The notes under the pieces are model-generated. The model did no database searches. It was given only the letters and a program-made list of their open reading frames with translations, and was not told the origin of the DNA. Of a DNA stretch of 64,000 nucleotides, positions 11,615 through 22,796 are shown piece after piece. The stretch spans positions 103,042,775 through 103,106,774 of the forward strand of contig NC_089249.1 of assembly GCF_963930625.1 (NCBI RefSeq), given 5' to 3'. The position numbers and the translations under genes are program-made. Within the stretch, counting starts at the first letter, position 1. Every line of letters begins with the position of its first letter. This DNA is from Muntiacus reevesi. Its lineage: Eukaryota; Chordata; Mammalia; Artiodactyla; Cervidae.

Positions 11615-12200
11615 AGTATTTTGGATACTAACTTCTTGTCAGATGTATGGTTTGCAAATACTTTCTCCTATAGGTTGTCTGTTTACTCTGGTGATTGCTT
11701 GCTTGGCTGTGCAGAAGCTTTTTCATTTGATGCAATCACACTTGTTAATTTTTGCTTTTGTTTTCCTGCTTTTGACATCTTATCCAAGAAATCATCACCA
11801 AAACCAATGTGAAGGAGATTTTCCCTTATGGCTTCTACTACAGATTTTATGGTTTCAGGTCTTATGTTTAAGTCATTAATGAATTTTTTTTTAAATTTTT
11901 TATTGAAGTATAGTTGATTTATAATGCTATGTTACTTTCTGGTATATAGCATAATGATTTTTTCTTGCAAAGCAATTTCTTTCTTCTGCTAGTGGAAAAA
12001 CAGTTTTCCAAACACCATTTATTGAAAAGACATTCTTTCCCCATTGTTTTTTTTTTTTTTAACAGTGTGTATTTTTATTTCAGTAAATACTTTGATGTGT
12101 GGTCTATCTTTTTTAAAAATTAACTTGGAAAAAGTTTCAGATTCCCAGAAAAGTTATGAGAATGGCTCAGTAAACACCTTTCTGTCCTATACCTTTAATT

Positions 12201-12340
12201 GGTTCTCATCCAGAGGTGATTTTGCATGCCCGCAACCCCAGGGGACAGATCAGGAGGCAATGTCTGGAAACATTTTTGATTGTTACAACTAGGAAACACT
12301 ACTGACGTCTAGCAGGTAGAGGCCAAGGATCCTGCCACCA
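12201..12340 (+). mobile_element. MER5-like hAT-Charlie non-autonomous DNA transposon
   Basis: Contains 'ggttctcatccagaggtgattttgc', 'ccccaggggacag' and 'caatgtctggaaacatttttgattg', followed by 'gtagaggccaaggatcctgcc', the typical body of MER5-type elements. The right terminus is missing or degraded. It sits inside the antisense L1, so that L1 must predate the activity of this eutherian transposon family. The family name comes from memory of the consensus. Confidence 0.7.
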
Positions 12341-13749
12341 CTATAGGTTCTTGATATCCTTCTCAAAAATTCATAGACCAAAAATGCATGGATTTTTTTT
12401 CTGTGATCTCTATTCTGTTCTATTGTTCTATATATCTGTTTTACAACAGTACTGTGCTGATTTTATTACTGCAGTTTTGTAGTATATTTTGAAATCAATA
12501 GTGTGATGGCAGCAATTTTGTTCCTTTTGTTCAAGATTGCTTTAGTTATTTACAGTCTTTTGCAATTCTATATTAATTTTAGAAAGTTTTTAAATTTCTG
12601 TGAAAAAGTCACCCATGAAACTGTACATCTGGATCCACTTTCACATTTTGCCACCCCCTACAACCACTGTCACCTCTGATAACCACTAATCTGTTCTCTG
12701 AGTATATGAATTGGCTTTTGTTTTATTTTCTTTGCTTATTTGCTTTTTTTTTTTTAATATTCCACATGTGGGTGAAATCATACAGTATTTTTCTTTCTCT
12801 ATGTGCCATAATTCACTTAGTATAATATCCTTAAGGTAAATTTATGAAGTTGTAGATGTCAGGATTTCATTTTTTTATGACTGAGTAGTGTTTCATTGTA
12901 TTTATACATACCACATTTCTCTATCCATTCATCCATTGATTGGCAGATGTTTCCATATTTTGGCTTTTGTACATAATGCTGCAGTGAACATACAGGGTGT
13001 ATATATTAGTATCTTTGTGAATTAGTGTTTTTGTGTTCTTCAGTTAAACACCCAGAAGTAGAATAACTGGGTCTGTGGTATTTCTATTCTTTTTTTCTTT
13101 TTGAAAAATCTTCATACTGTTTTCCATAGTGGCTCTACAAATTTATAGTCCCACAAACAGTGTACTAGGGTTACCTTTTCTCCATATCATCACCAATACT
13201 TGTCATTTGTTGTCTTTTTAATAATAGTTATTTAAATGTGTGAGGTGATATCTTATTCTGGTTTTGATTTGCATTTTCCTGATGATTAGATATTGAACAC
13301 CTTTTCATGTGCCTGTGGGTCATCTGTAAGTCTTCTTTAGAAAAATGCCTGTTCAGATTCTTTGCCCATTTTTCAACTGATTGTTTAATTTTTTGTTTTG
13401 TGGTTATATGAGTTCTTTGTATATTTTAGATATCAATCCCTTATCAGATATATGATTTGCAAATATTTTCTCTCATTTACTAGATTGCCTTTTCATTTTG
13501 ATGATGGTTTTTACTTTGATGTAGTCATTTGTTTATTTTTATCTCTGTTTACTTTGCCTTTGGAGTCAAATCCAAAATAACATCACTAAAACCAATGTCA
13601 CTGTGATTATTGCGTATGTTTTCTTCCAGGAACTTCATAGCTTCAAGTATTACATTTAAGTCTTAACACATTTTGAGCTAATTTTTGTTTATAGTGTAAT
13701 GTAGCAGCAGCAGCATCCAGTTTTTCCAACACTATTTATTGAAGATATT

Positions 13750-13957
13750 TTGTTGTTATTGTTCAGTCATTCAGTTGTGTCCAACTCTTTGTGACCCAGG
13801 GACAGCAGCAGGCCAAACTTCCCTGTCCTTCACTATCTCCCAGAGCTAGCTCAAACTCATGACCATTGAGTCAATGATGCCATCCAACCATCTCATCCTC
13901 TGTTGCCCCCTTCTCCTCCTGCTCCTAACCTTTCCCAGCATCAAGGTCTTGTCCTTT
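13750..13957 (-). mobile_element. BovB 3' end inserted in L1
   Basis: About 200 bp of the BovB 3' end in antisense orientation: 'ttgttcagtcattcagttgtgtcc' (3' end), then 'catcctctgttgcccccttctcctcctg' and 'cccagcatcaaggtctt'. L1 sequence flanks it on both sides. Confidence 0.9.
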
Positions 13958-14721
13958 CCTCCCTTTTGTAGATTAATTGTCCACATATGTGTGGGTAAAA
14001 TTGTTTGTGGTAGTCTTTTGTGACTCATTGTATCTCTCTGGTATCATTTAAAATTTCTCCTCTTTCATTTCTGGTATTATTTTTTTAACCTTTTCTTTAT
14101 TTGATTAATCAAGCTAATGGCTTGTCAATTTTTTTCCCTAAGAACCCATTTGTAGTTTCACTGATCCTTTCAATTTTTTTCTCTATTTATTTTTTCTCTG
14201 ATCTTTATTATTTTCTTTCTTCTATTAATTTGGGGCTTCATTTGTTCTTCTTCTAGTTCCTCTAGGTGTGAAGTTAGATTGTTTACTTCAGATTTTGTTT
14301 TTTTCTTGAGGTTGGTCTGTATTACTGTGAACTTCCCTCTTAGAACAGCTTTTTCTACATCTCAGATTTTTTGTATGTCATATTTCTGTTCTCACTTGTC
14401 TTTAGGTATTTCTTCTTATTTCTCCTTTGATTTCTCTGATGACTTATTTATTATTCAGCAGCATGATGTTTAATTTCCATGTTCTTTGTGGTTTTTCTCA
14501 TGTTTTTCTTTAGTAATTGATTTCTAGTTTCATACCATTGTGGTTGAAGAGAATGAGTGATGTGATTTCATTCCTCTTGAATTCATTGAGACTTGCTCTG
14601 TGACCCAAAGTGTGATCTATTCTAGAGAATTTCCATATGACCTTGAGAAGAATGCATATTCTGCTGTTTGGGGTGAAATATCCTATATTTATCTAATGTT
14701 ATTTGATCTAATGTGTCCTTT

Positions 14722-14845
14722 AAAAAAGTAAATGTGAGGCCATGCTGTGGGGTATGTGGGATGTGAAAGCTTAGTTCTGTGATCAGGAAATAAACTCAAG
14801 CTCCCTGCAATGGAATCATGGACCACTGGACTACTAGGGAAGTTC
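14722..14845 (-). mobile_element. CHR-type SINE in L1, 14-bp TSD
   Basis: Antisense tRNA-derived SINE. On the minus strand it begins 'aacttccctagtagtccagtgg' and ends in 'cagcatggcctcac'. The duplication CTAATGTGTCCTTT is present at 14708-14721 and 14846-14859. Confidence 0.88.
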
Positions 14846-15021
14846 CTAATGTGTCCTTTTTTGGACAATGTATCCTTGTTGATTTTCTGTCTGGATCATC
14901 TATCCATTGATGTAAATGACATGTAAAATCCTCTTATATACTATTGCACAGCTTCTGATTCCTCCCTTTAAGTCCATTAATATTTGCTTTATATAGCTTT
15001 ATGCTTCAATGTTTGGTGCAT

Positions 15022-16148
15022 CAGTCAGTTCAGTTCAGTTCAGTCGCTCAGTCGTGTCCGACTCTTTGTGACCCCATGAATTGCAACACGCCAGGCCTCC
15101 CTGTCCATCACCAACTCCTGAAGTTTACCCAAACTCATGCCCATCGAGTCGGTGATGCCATCCAGTCATCTCATCCTCTGTTGTCCCCTTCTCCTCCTGC
15201 CCCCAATCCCTCCCAGCATCAGGGTCTTTTTCAAAGAGTCAGCTCTTTGCATGAAGTGCCCAGAGTATTGGAGTTTCAGCTTCAGCATCAGTCCTTCCAA
15301 TGAACACCCAGGACTGATCTCCTTAGGATGGACTGGTTGGATCTCCTTGCAGTCCAAGGGACTCTCACGAGTCTTCTCCAACACCACAGTTCAAAAGCAT
15401 CAATTCTTCAGCACTCAGCTTTCCTCACAGTCCTGCTCTCACATCTATACATGACTACTGTAAAAACCACAGCCTTGACTAGATGGACCTTTGTTGGCAA
15501 AATAATGTCTCTGTTTTTTGATATGCTATCTATGTTGGTCATAACTTTCCTTCCAAGGAGTGTCTTTTAATTTCATGGCTGCAGTCAACATCTGCAATGA
15601 TTTTGGAGCCCCCCCCCAAAAAATCTAACACTGTTTCTACTGTTTCCCCATCTATTTGCCATGAAGTGATGGGACCAGATGCCATGATTTTAGTTTTCTG
15701 AATGTTGAGCTTTAAGTCAACTTTTTCACTCTCCTCTTTCACTTTCATCAAGAGGCTTTTTAGTTCCTCTTCACTTTCTGCCATAAGGATGGTGTCATCC
15801 ACATATCTGAGGTTATTGATATTTCTCCCAGCAATCTTGATCACAGCTTGTGTTTCTTCCAGCCCAGCGTTTCTCATGATGTACTCTGCATATAAGTTAA
15901 ATAAGCAGGGTGACAATATACAGCCTTGACATACTCCTTTTCCTATTTGGAATCAGTCTGTTGTTCCATGACCAATTCTAACTGTTACTTCCTGACCTGC
16001 ATACAGGTTTCTTAAGAGGCAGGTCAGGTGGTCTGGTATTCCCATCTTTTTCAGAATTTTCTACAGTTTACTGTGATCTACACAGTCCAAGGCTTTGGCA
16101 TAGTCAATAAAGCAGAAATAGATGCTTTTCTGGAACTCTCTGGCTTTT
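15022..16148 (-). mobile_element. BovB LINE, 5' truncated, 12-bp TSD
   Basis: A well-preserved 1127-bp antisense BovB. Its 3' end is at 15022, with an AACTGA-type tail (seen here as CAGTTCAGTTCAG). On the minus strand an open 125-codon piece at 15539-15916 carries NNLRYVDD (catalytic codons 15794-15805) and MAESEEELKSLL. Frameshifts at the C-run near 15610 and further downstream break it. The duplication TGTTTGGTGCAT is exact at 15010-15021 and 16149-16160, so both ends are certain. It interrupts antisense L1. Confidence 0.97.
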
Positions 16149-16792
16149 TGTTTGGTGCATATATCTTCTCACTGGATTGACTCCTTTATTTTTATGTAGT
16201 GTCCTTCTTTGTCTTTTATTACAGTTTGTTTTAAATTCTGTGTTTTCTGACATGAGTATAGATACTCTGGTGTTTTGTTCCATTTTCATTTGCATGGAAT
16301 AAATTTTCCTTCCTTCACCTTCAGTCTATGTGTGTGCTTAGCTCTAAAATTAGTCTCTTGTAGGCAGCATATGTATGGATCTTTCTTTTTCTTCATTCAG
16401 ACACTCTACATCTTTTGAATGGTATATTTAGTCCATTATGTTTAAAGTAATTATTAAGAGGTATACACTTACTACCATTTTGTTTGTTCTCTCAATGTTT
16501 TTCTGGTTCCTGTATGTCTTTTTGTCTTCTCTTTCCTTTCCCTGTGTTTTGGTAGTTTTCTTTACTGTTATATTCAAATTCCTTTCTATTTTTCCTTTGT
16601 GCATTTACTATAAGGTTTTTCTTTGTGGTTACTGTGAGGTTCACATATACTTAAACTAGAACACATTTCAGTTTTATCTTTTTACATCTCAGTATTTTGT
16701 ACTTTTGATGACACAGTTTCCATCTTATTATTTTCTGTATTACTTAACTAATTGTACTCTAGAGTTACCTTAGGGGAATAGTTGATCTTTGT

Positions 16793-17355
16793 TGCAGCCA
16801 TGAAATTAAAAGATGCTTGCTCCTTGGAAGGAAAGCTATGACAAACCTAGACAGTGCTCAAAAGCAGGGATTATCACTTTGTTGACAAAGGTCCATTTAG
16901 TCAAAGCTATGGTTTTTCCAGTAGTTATGTATGAATGTGAGAGTTGGAGCATGAAGAAGGCTGAGTGCTAAACAATTGACTCTTTTGAATTGTAGTGCTA
17001 GAGAAAACTCTTGAGTCCCTTGGATAGCAATGAGATCAGACAAGTCAATCCTAAAGAAAAGCAACCTTGAGTATTCAATGGAAGGACTAATGCTGAAGCT
17101 GAAGCTTAAGTTTCAACACCTTGGTTACCTGATGTGAAGAGCCAACTCATTGGAAAAGACCATGATACTGGGAAAGATTGAGGGCAGGAGGAGAAAGGGG
17201 TGACAAAGGATGAGATTGTTGGATGGGTATCACCGACTTAATGGACATGAGCATGAGCACACTCCAGGAAGCAGTGAAGGATGGGGAAGTCCAGCATGTT
17301 GCCATCCATGGGGTTGCAAATAGTCAGATTCAACATAGCGACTGAACAAGCAAGC
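16793..17355 (+). mobile_element. BovB 3' end
   Basis: Sense BovB from the 'gcagccatgaaattaaaagatgc' segment to the tail 'gactgaacaagcaagctgag'. It carries more substitutions than the neighbouring antisense copy. The two lie in opposite orientation 645 bp apart and share about 560 bp of the same 3' region, so a transcript across both could fold back. Confidence 0.93.
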
Positions 17356-19084
17356 TGAGTTTATAATTGTTCACATGTGGAATTAAAGCCTATGATCTCA
17401 AGTCTGCCATCTTGTACTCTGTTTATCTTTATTTCTCCTAATGTAAGGAGCTTTTTCCATCTTAATGATGCAATAAGCAGCAGGATCCTCCCCATCTAGA
17501 TTCTACTGGAATAAGCTTGGTGAAGGAATCTGCCACGTCACTTCTACTAAAGTCAAAACTTTCAGATCTGGAGCAGAAATGGGGAACAGTCAAGGGTATT
17601 AAACAGATAAAAATTGCAAGTATAATATTTCCAAAACAAAAAGCAGTTCATAAATCCTCAGGAATAATCATGTTCTAGACTGGAGAATTGGAATATGCAG
17701 AGATATCTCAGCAAGAATCAGCCTGCTGTGTAGCTGGGGTACTATTGGAGGGGAGATGTGGAAAATGAAGCTGGAGTGTCAGATAACGGTCAAGTCATGG
17801 ACTTGTACACTGTGCCCCAAATTTAAGATGATTGATGACACTGCAAAACCTGAGAGTCTTATATTTTTGTTCACGATTTTGCCTAGTATTTAGTGAACTA
17901 AAGCACATTATGTCCCTCTGAGACAAAACTTCTACTTAACCAAAACCCACATCTCTCTTATCTTCTTTTATTCATCACCTTTGTATTTCCTTTATTAATC
18001 CATTCATTTCCTTCTATTGCCTCAGCCTCATCAACTCTGATAAAGTCATACATTTGAACAATAACAAGCTCAAGGTGCACAACAATAGTGGCAACTCAAA
18101 GTTTTCTTCTTGGCAGAGTGTAGGTGCTTCAACTTTCTTTCTACCATTCTATCAAAGCTGAGGCCAAAAACTTCACCGAGCTTGCCAATCTATGCTAAAT
18201 CCTCTCATTTGAAATCTATTTGTCATTTTATCCAAAGAATTGCCTAGGAAGAAAATCTTTCTTGAGGCATGTATAATGGTGGGGCCTATTATGAAATAAA
18301 TGGAACCAGTGGGGAAATTAATCTGTTTCAGCTGCATTAGAAATCCACATTTGTGTTTTATGTATCTTTTCAAGTTCAGCCTCCTTCTACCTTATAATCA
18401 ATATTCCAGAGTTTTGATCACATAGTGAAAACCCATCACAGGAAAAATTGTGTCATTCTTTCTTTTGATATTTTTCTGTTCACATGCCCAACACTGCTGT
18501 GAAGCCTTCCCAAGGGAATTCTGTTTCAGCTCCAAAAAGTTGTTAACATAAGGCTGAGCCTGTACTGTGACCTTATTATGACAGCTTGTTCAAAACTACA
18601 AAAGACAAAGGATATGAAAAAGTTTAGAAACTGTGTCTGTTACATGCACACATGTTCACAATATGTTAACTTTTGAAATGGTGGAGGATATAGTCCTAGA
18701 GGAAAAACAAAAGCAGTGAACCACTTCTGATTCTTCTCAGCCATTTCAATAATCAGCAGCTCTCCAGAGTCCAAAATAAATTTGTTAAAATGCAGGGATG
18801 ATAATTATTCAGGTAGGATTCCATAGAGACTCTTCAGATGGATCCTTTAAACATATTTAAACACTTGATTCAAATTATCCAATGTCTCAGAATATCTAAG
18901 TGTTAGTATGGAATTCTCTCCACCTAGGAAGATGAAACATCTCCTGTGTGACTCCATCTTGTGCTGTGGCTTGCAGAATTCAATGGTGGGCATAGAATAT
19001 GTATGTACTGTAATATTAAGATAAAAAGACAGACCCATAACAATATGAAACATTTATAATGTTTTATATTAAAATTATATAAAT
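17356..19084. other. unassigned, repeat-poor DNA
   Basis: About 1.7 kb in which I recognise no LINE, SINE or LTR. Antisense frames at 18173-18373 and 18847-19053 are under 70 codons and resemble no family I know. Confidence 0.4.
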
Positions 19085-19340
19085 GTTATTTAAAGTGGTG
19101 AAAAGTAAGACACAATCCAAATACCAAACAACGGAAAATTATGATGTAAACTATGGCATATTCATTTCATGAAATGTTAACAGTTGCTAGAAATGACGTT
19201 AATAAAAGCTTATAATACCACAAGGATACATTTATAATATAATAAAAAGGCAAGCCAGAACTTGCATATTATTATGGTCACAGTTTTATAAATAAAAGGT
19301 ATATAAGAAAAGCACAGATTGATTTCCTGACCACATTTTC
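19085..19340 (+). mobile_element. ancient L1 3' end
   Basis: Resembles the last part of an old L1: 'aatccaaataccaaacaacgg', 'ctatggcatattcatttcatgaaatg', then 'ataaaaaggcaagccagaacttgcat'. Strongly diverged and the boundaries are fuzzy. Confidence 0.6.
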
Positions 19341-19699
19341 CTTTTAAGTTTTTCAGGTGCTTCATTTCAGCTCAAAAGTAGCCACTTGCTAAAAGTAACA
19401 CATTCTCCAGGTCTAAGGATCCTATTCTGATTTGGTGTATCCCTTCTTGGCTCCAGAGTAGGTTTATGGGGTCTTAGATATTTTGATTAAAAGATTTCAT
19501 TTGTGAGCTAGAATATTACTTATTTTGTATCAGCTTCAATCCTCTTTAACAGCAGTTTTGCCAATATTTTCTTGTTTAAAAATAAAACCAAACGATAACA
19601 GAAAAAAAAAAGAAAAAAATTTTAGATGTAATGCAGATATTTTTAGTTTTTCTAATTTTCCAACGTTCCCAGGTGTTCTTTAATGAGTATGCACTTTTA

Positions 19700-20272
19700 T
19701 CATATAATCTTATAAAATATTTGTGAAACCATACTTGAGGGGCAGTTTGTCAAAATCCATTAATGATGAAGATGTCTATGTCTACAATCAAACAATTTCA
19801 TTCCTAGGTAAGTAATAGCCAAAAGAAATTTTCACAGTTGTGTGCAATGATGCAAGTACAAACATGTTCATTGTAGCATCAACTAGCCAACAAGAGAATA
19901 GAGAAAAGGGAACCCTCTTACACTGTTGGTGGGAATGCAAACTAGTACAGCCACTATGGAAAACAGTGTGGAGATTTCTTAAAAAACTGGAAATAGAACT
20001 GCCATATGACCCAGCAATACCACTTCTAGGCATACACACTGAGGAATCCAGATCTGAAAGAGAAAAACTTTTTTTCTTAAACAACAGTAAAACTGAGTGA
20101 ACCGGAGCTGCATATATCAACATAGGTAAATCTCAGAAGCATAGCTGTAACAAAAAAAAATATCATTGCCAAAAATATATAAAAAGTATTATATTTTTAT
20201 AAAGTTTAAAATACTCCAAAGGGTGCCATATATTGTTTATGTATGCTTATATCTGAAGTAAAAGTGTAAACT
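19700..20272 (+). mobile_element. old L1 3' portion, host of later events
   Basis: Diverged L1 sequence in sense orientation ('catgttcattgtagcatcaac'; 'gctgcatatatcaacataggtaaatctcagaagcatagc'). It contains a much younger-looking L1 ORF2 fragment at 19901-20063 and is then split by the young L1 at 20291. Similar L1-like sequence seems to resume at about 23202-23360. Confidence 0.6.
19901..20063 (+). mobile_element. internal L1 ORF2 fragment without tail
   Basis: 163 bp that match 22378-22540 of the young L1 downstream with only three differences by eye (in the 'cttctaggcat', 'gaggaatcc' and 'cagatctg' segments). It encodes the cysteine-rich C-terminal piece of ORF2. It has neither the L1 3' UTR nor a poly(A) tail and no clear target-site duplication, unlike normal L1 insertions. 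Confidence 0.9.
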
Positions 20273-20290
20273 AAAAGAAATGCATGGATA
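20273..20290. repeat. target-site duplication, left copy (young L1)
   Basis: AAAAGAAATGCATGGATA, matched at 23184-23201. The first bases overlap the poly(A) tail on the right, so the certain duplicated part is the last 15 bp. Confidence 0.93.
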
Positions 20291-20291
20291 A

Positions 20292-22796
20292 AAACTGAAC
20301 CAGGAAGAAATAGAAGATCTTAACAGAGCCATCACAAGCAAGGAAATCGAAACTGTAATCAAAAATCTTCCAGCAAACAAAAGCCCAGGACCAGATGGCT
20401 TCACGGCTGAATTCTACCAAAAATTTAGAGAAGAGCTAACACCTATCTTACTCAAACTCTTCCAGAAAATTGCAGAAGAAGGTAAACTTCCAAACTCATT
20501 CTATGAGGCCACCATCACCCTAATTCCAAAACCAGACAAAGATGCCACAAAAAAAGAAAACTACAGGCCAATATCACTGATGAACATAGATGCAAAAATC
20601 CTTAACAAAATTCTAGCAAACAGAATCCAACAACATATTAAAAAAATCATACACCATGACCAAGTGGGCTTTATCCCAGGAATGCAAGGATTCTTTAATA
20701 TCCGCAAATCGATCAGCGTAATACACCACATTAACAAGTTGAAAGATAAAAACCATATGATTATCTCAATAGATGCAGAGAAAGCCTTTGACAAAATTCA
20801 ACACTCATTTATGATTAAAACTCTCCAGAAAGCAGGAATAGAAGGAACATACCTCAACATAATAAAAGCTATATATGACAAACCCACAGCAAGCATCACC
20901 CTCAATGGTGAAAAATTGAAAGCATTTCCTCTGAAATCAGGAACAAGACAAGGATGCCCACTCTCACCACTACTATTCAACATAGTGTTGGAAGTTTTGG
21001 CCACAGCAATCAGAGCAGAAAAAGACGTAAAAGGAATCCAGATAGGAAAAGAAGAAGTGAAACTCTCGCTGTTTGCAGATGACATGATCCTCTACGTAGA
21101 AAACCCTAAAGACTCTACCAGAAAATTACTAGAGCTAATTAATGAATATAGTAAAGTTGCAGGATATAAAATTAACACACAGAAATCCCTTGCATTCCTA
21201 TACACTAACAATGAAAAAACAGAAAGAGAAATTAAGGAAACAATACCATTCACCATTGCAACAAAAAGAATAAAATACTTAGGAGTATATCTACCTAAGG
21301 AAACAAAAGACCTATACATAGAAAACTATAAAACACTGATGAAAGAAATCAAAGAGGACACAAACAGTTGGAGAAACATACCGTGTTCATGGATTGGAAG
21401 AATCAATATTGTCAAAATGGCTATTCTACCCAAAGCAATCTATAGATTCAATGCAATCCCTATCAAGCTACCAACGGTATTTTTCACAGAACTAGAACAA
21501 ATAATTTCACAATTTGTATGGAAATACAAAAAACCTCGAATAGCCAAAGTAATCTTGAGAAAGAAGAATGGAACTGGAGGAATCAACCTGCCTGACTTCA
21601 GACTCTACTACAAAGCCACAGTCATCAAGACAGTATGGTACTGGCACAAAGACAGAAATATAGATCAATGGAACAGAATAGAAAGCCCAGAGATAAATCC
21701 ACGAACCTATGGACACCTCATCTTTGACAAAGGAGGCAAGGATATACAATGGAAAAAAGACAATCTCTTTAACAAGTGGTGCTGGGAAAACTGGTCAACC
21801 ACTTGTAAAAGAATGAAACTAGAACACTTCCTAACACCATACACAAAAATAAACTCAAAATGGATTAAAGATCTAAATGTAAGACCAGAAACTATAAAAC
21901 TCCTAGAGGAGAACATAGGCAAAACACTCTCCGACATAAATCACAGCAAGATCTTCTATGACCCACCTCCCAGAATATTGGAAATAAAAGCAAAAATAAA
22001 CAAATGGGACCTAATGAAGCTTAAAAGCTTTTGCACAACAAAGGAAACTATAAGTAAGGTGAAAAGACAGCCCTCAGATTGGGAGAAAATAATAACAAAT
22101 GAGGAAACAGACAAAGGATTAATCTCAAAAATATACAAGCAACTCCTGAAGCTCAATTCCAGAAAAATAAACGACCCAATCAAAAAATGGGCCAAAGAAC
22201 TAAACAGACATTTCTCCAAAGAAGACATACAGATGGCTAACAAACACATGAAAAGATGCTCAACATCACTCATCATCAGAGAAATGCAAATCAAAACCAC
22301 AATGAGGTACCATTACACGCCAGTCAGGATGGCTGCTATCCAAAAGTCTACAAGCAATAAATGCTGGAGAGGGTGTGGAGAAAAGGGAACCCTCTTACAC
22401 TGTTGGTGGGAATGCAAACTAGTACAGCCACTATGGAAAACAGTGTGGAGATTTCTTAAAAAACTGGAAATAGAACTGCCATATGACCCAGCAATACCAC
22501 TTCTGGGCATACACACTGAAGAATCCAAATCTGAAAGAGACACGTGCACCCCAATGTTCATCGCAGCACTGTTTATAATAGCCAGGACATGGAAGCAACC
22601 CAGATGCCCATCAGCAGATGAATGGATAAGGAAGCTGTGGTACATATACACCATGGAATATTACTCAGCCGTTAAAAAGAATTCATTTGAATCAGTTCTA
22701 ATGAGATGGATGAAACTGGAGCCCATTATACAGAGTGAAGTAAGCCAGAAAGATAAAGAACATTACAGTATACTAACACATATATACGGAATTTAG
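20292..22796 (+). CDS. L1 ORF2p C-terminal two-thirds (reverse transcriptase), partial, no start
   Basis: Open for 834 codons from the truncation point to TAG with no frameshift. In order: the NKSPGPDGF motif before the reverse transcriptase (about 20380), ISIDAEKAFDKIQ (motif A, about 20767), SGTRQGCPLSPLLFNIVLE (motif B), catalytic FADD at 21072-21083, thumb and C-terminal regions, and the Cys-rich C-x3-C-x7-H-C-x3-C segment at 22362-22415. The N-terminal endonuclease is absent. The first in-frame ATG is at 20580, inside the palm, so it is not a real start. ORF2p copies its own RNA at the nicked target. With no promoter and no endonuclease, expression is unlikely. Confidence 0.93.
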   Translation, partial: KLNQEEIEDLNRAITSKEIETVIKNLPANKSPGPDGFTAEFYQKFREELTPILLKLFQKIAEEGKLPNSFYEATITLIPKPDKDATKKENYRPISLMNIDAKILNKILANRIQQHIKKIIHHDQVGFIPGMQGFFNIRKSISVIHHINKLKDKNHMIISIDAEKAFDKIQHSFMIKTLQKAGIEGTYLNIIKAIYDKPTASITLNGEKLKAFPLKSGTRQGCPLSPLLFNIVLEVLATAIRAEKDVKGIQIGKEEVKLSLFADDMILYVENPKDSTRKLLELINEYSKVAGYKINTQKSLAFLYTNNEKTEREIKETIPFTIATKRIKYLGVYLPKETKDLYIENYKTLMKEIKEDTNSWRNIPCSWIGRINIVKMAILPKAIYRFNAIPIKLPTVFFTELEQIISQFVWKYKKPRIAKVILRKKNGTGGINLPDFRLYYKATVIKTVWYWHKDRNIDQWNRIESPEINPRTYGHLIFDKGGKDIQWKKDNLFNKWCWENWSTTCKRMKLEHFLTPYTKINSKWIKDLNVRPETIKLLEENIGKTLSDINHSKIFYDPPPRILEIKAKINKWDLMKLKSFCTTKETISKVKRQPSDWEKIITNEETDKGLISKIYKQLLKLNSRKINDPIKKWAKELNRHFSKEDIQMANKHMKRCSTSLIIREMQIKTTMRYHYTPVRMAAIQKSTSNKCWRGCGEKGTLLHCWWECKLVQPLWKTVWRFLKKLEIELPYDPAIPLLGIHTEESKSERDTCTPMFIAALFIIARTWKQPRCPSADEWIRKLWYIYTMEYYSAVKKNSFESVLMRWMKLEPIIQSEVSQKDKEHYSILTHIYGI

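Larger units (their letters stand above)
10620..12610 (-). mobile_element. old L1, antisense (3' UTR to late ORF2), with insertions
   Basis: Antisense L1 of an old subfamily. From left to right it reads backwards through the 3' UTR (about 10640-10890), then late ORF2 ('agaagttggattgctggatcatatgg' near 11098; 'tttgatttgcattttcctgatgattagagat' near 11303), and on into ORF2 up to about 12605. It is interrupted by a Bov-A at 11481-11614 and a MER5-like transposon at 12201-12340. A short stretch at about 11886-11960 looks like the tail of another L1. The frame is destroyed; the 60-80 codon frames here are chance. Confidence 0.85.
12615..16792 (-). mobile_element. second old L1, antisense, about 3.5 kb, interrupted
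   Basis: A second antisense L1 starts again from the 3' UTR at about 12615 and reads backwards through late ORF2 (12870-13480), the reverse-transcriptase region and early ORF2 up to about 16790. Three younger elements split it: BovB at 13750-13957, a CHR SINE at 14722-14845 and BovB at 15022-16148. Apart from these, L1 sequence joins up at each break. The coding frame is lost. Two L1 3' ends in the same orientation 2 kb apart show independent insertions, not one long element. Confidence 0.82.

Noticed and set aside
20561..22654. Series of antisense frames of 75-114 codons across the young L1
   Set aside because: They are shadows of the long ORF2 in the sense strand; L1 codon bias leaves few stops on the opposite strand.
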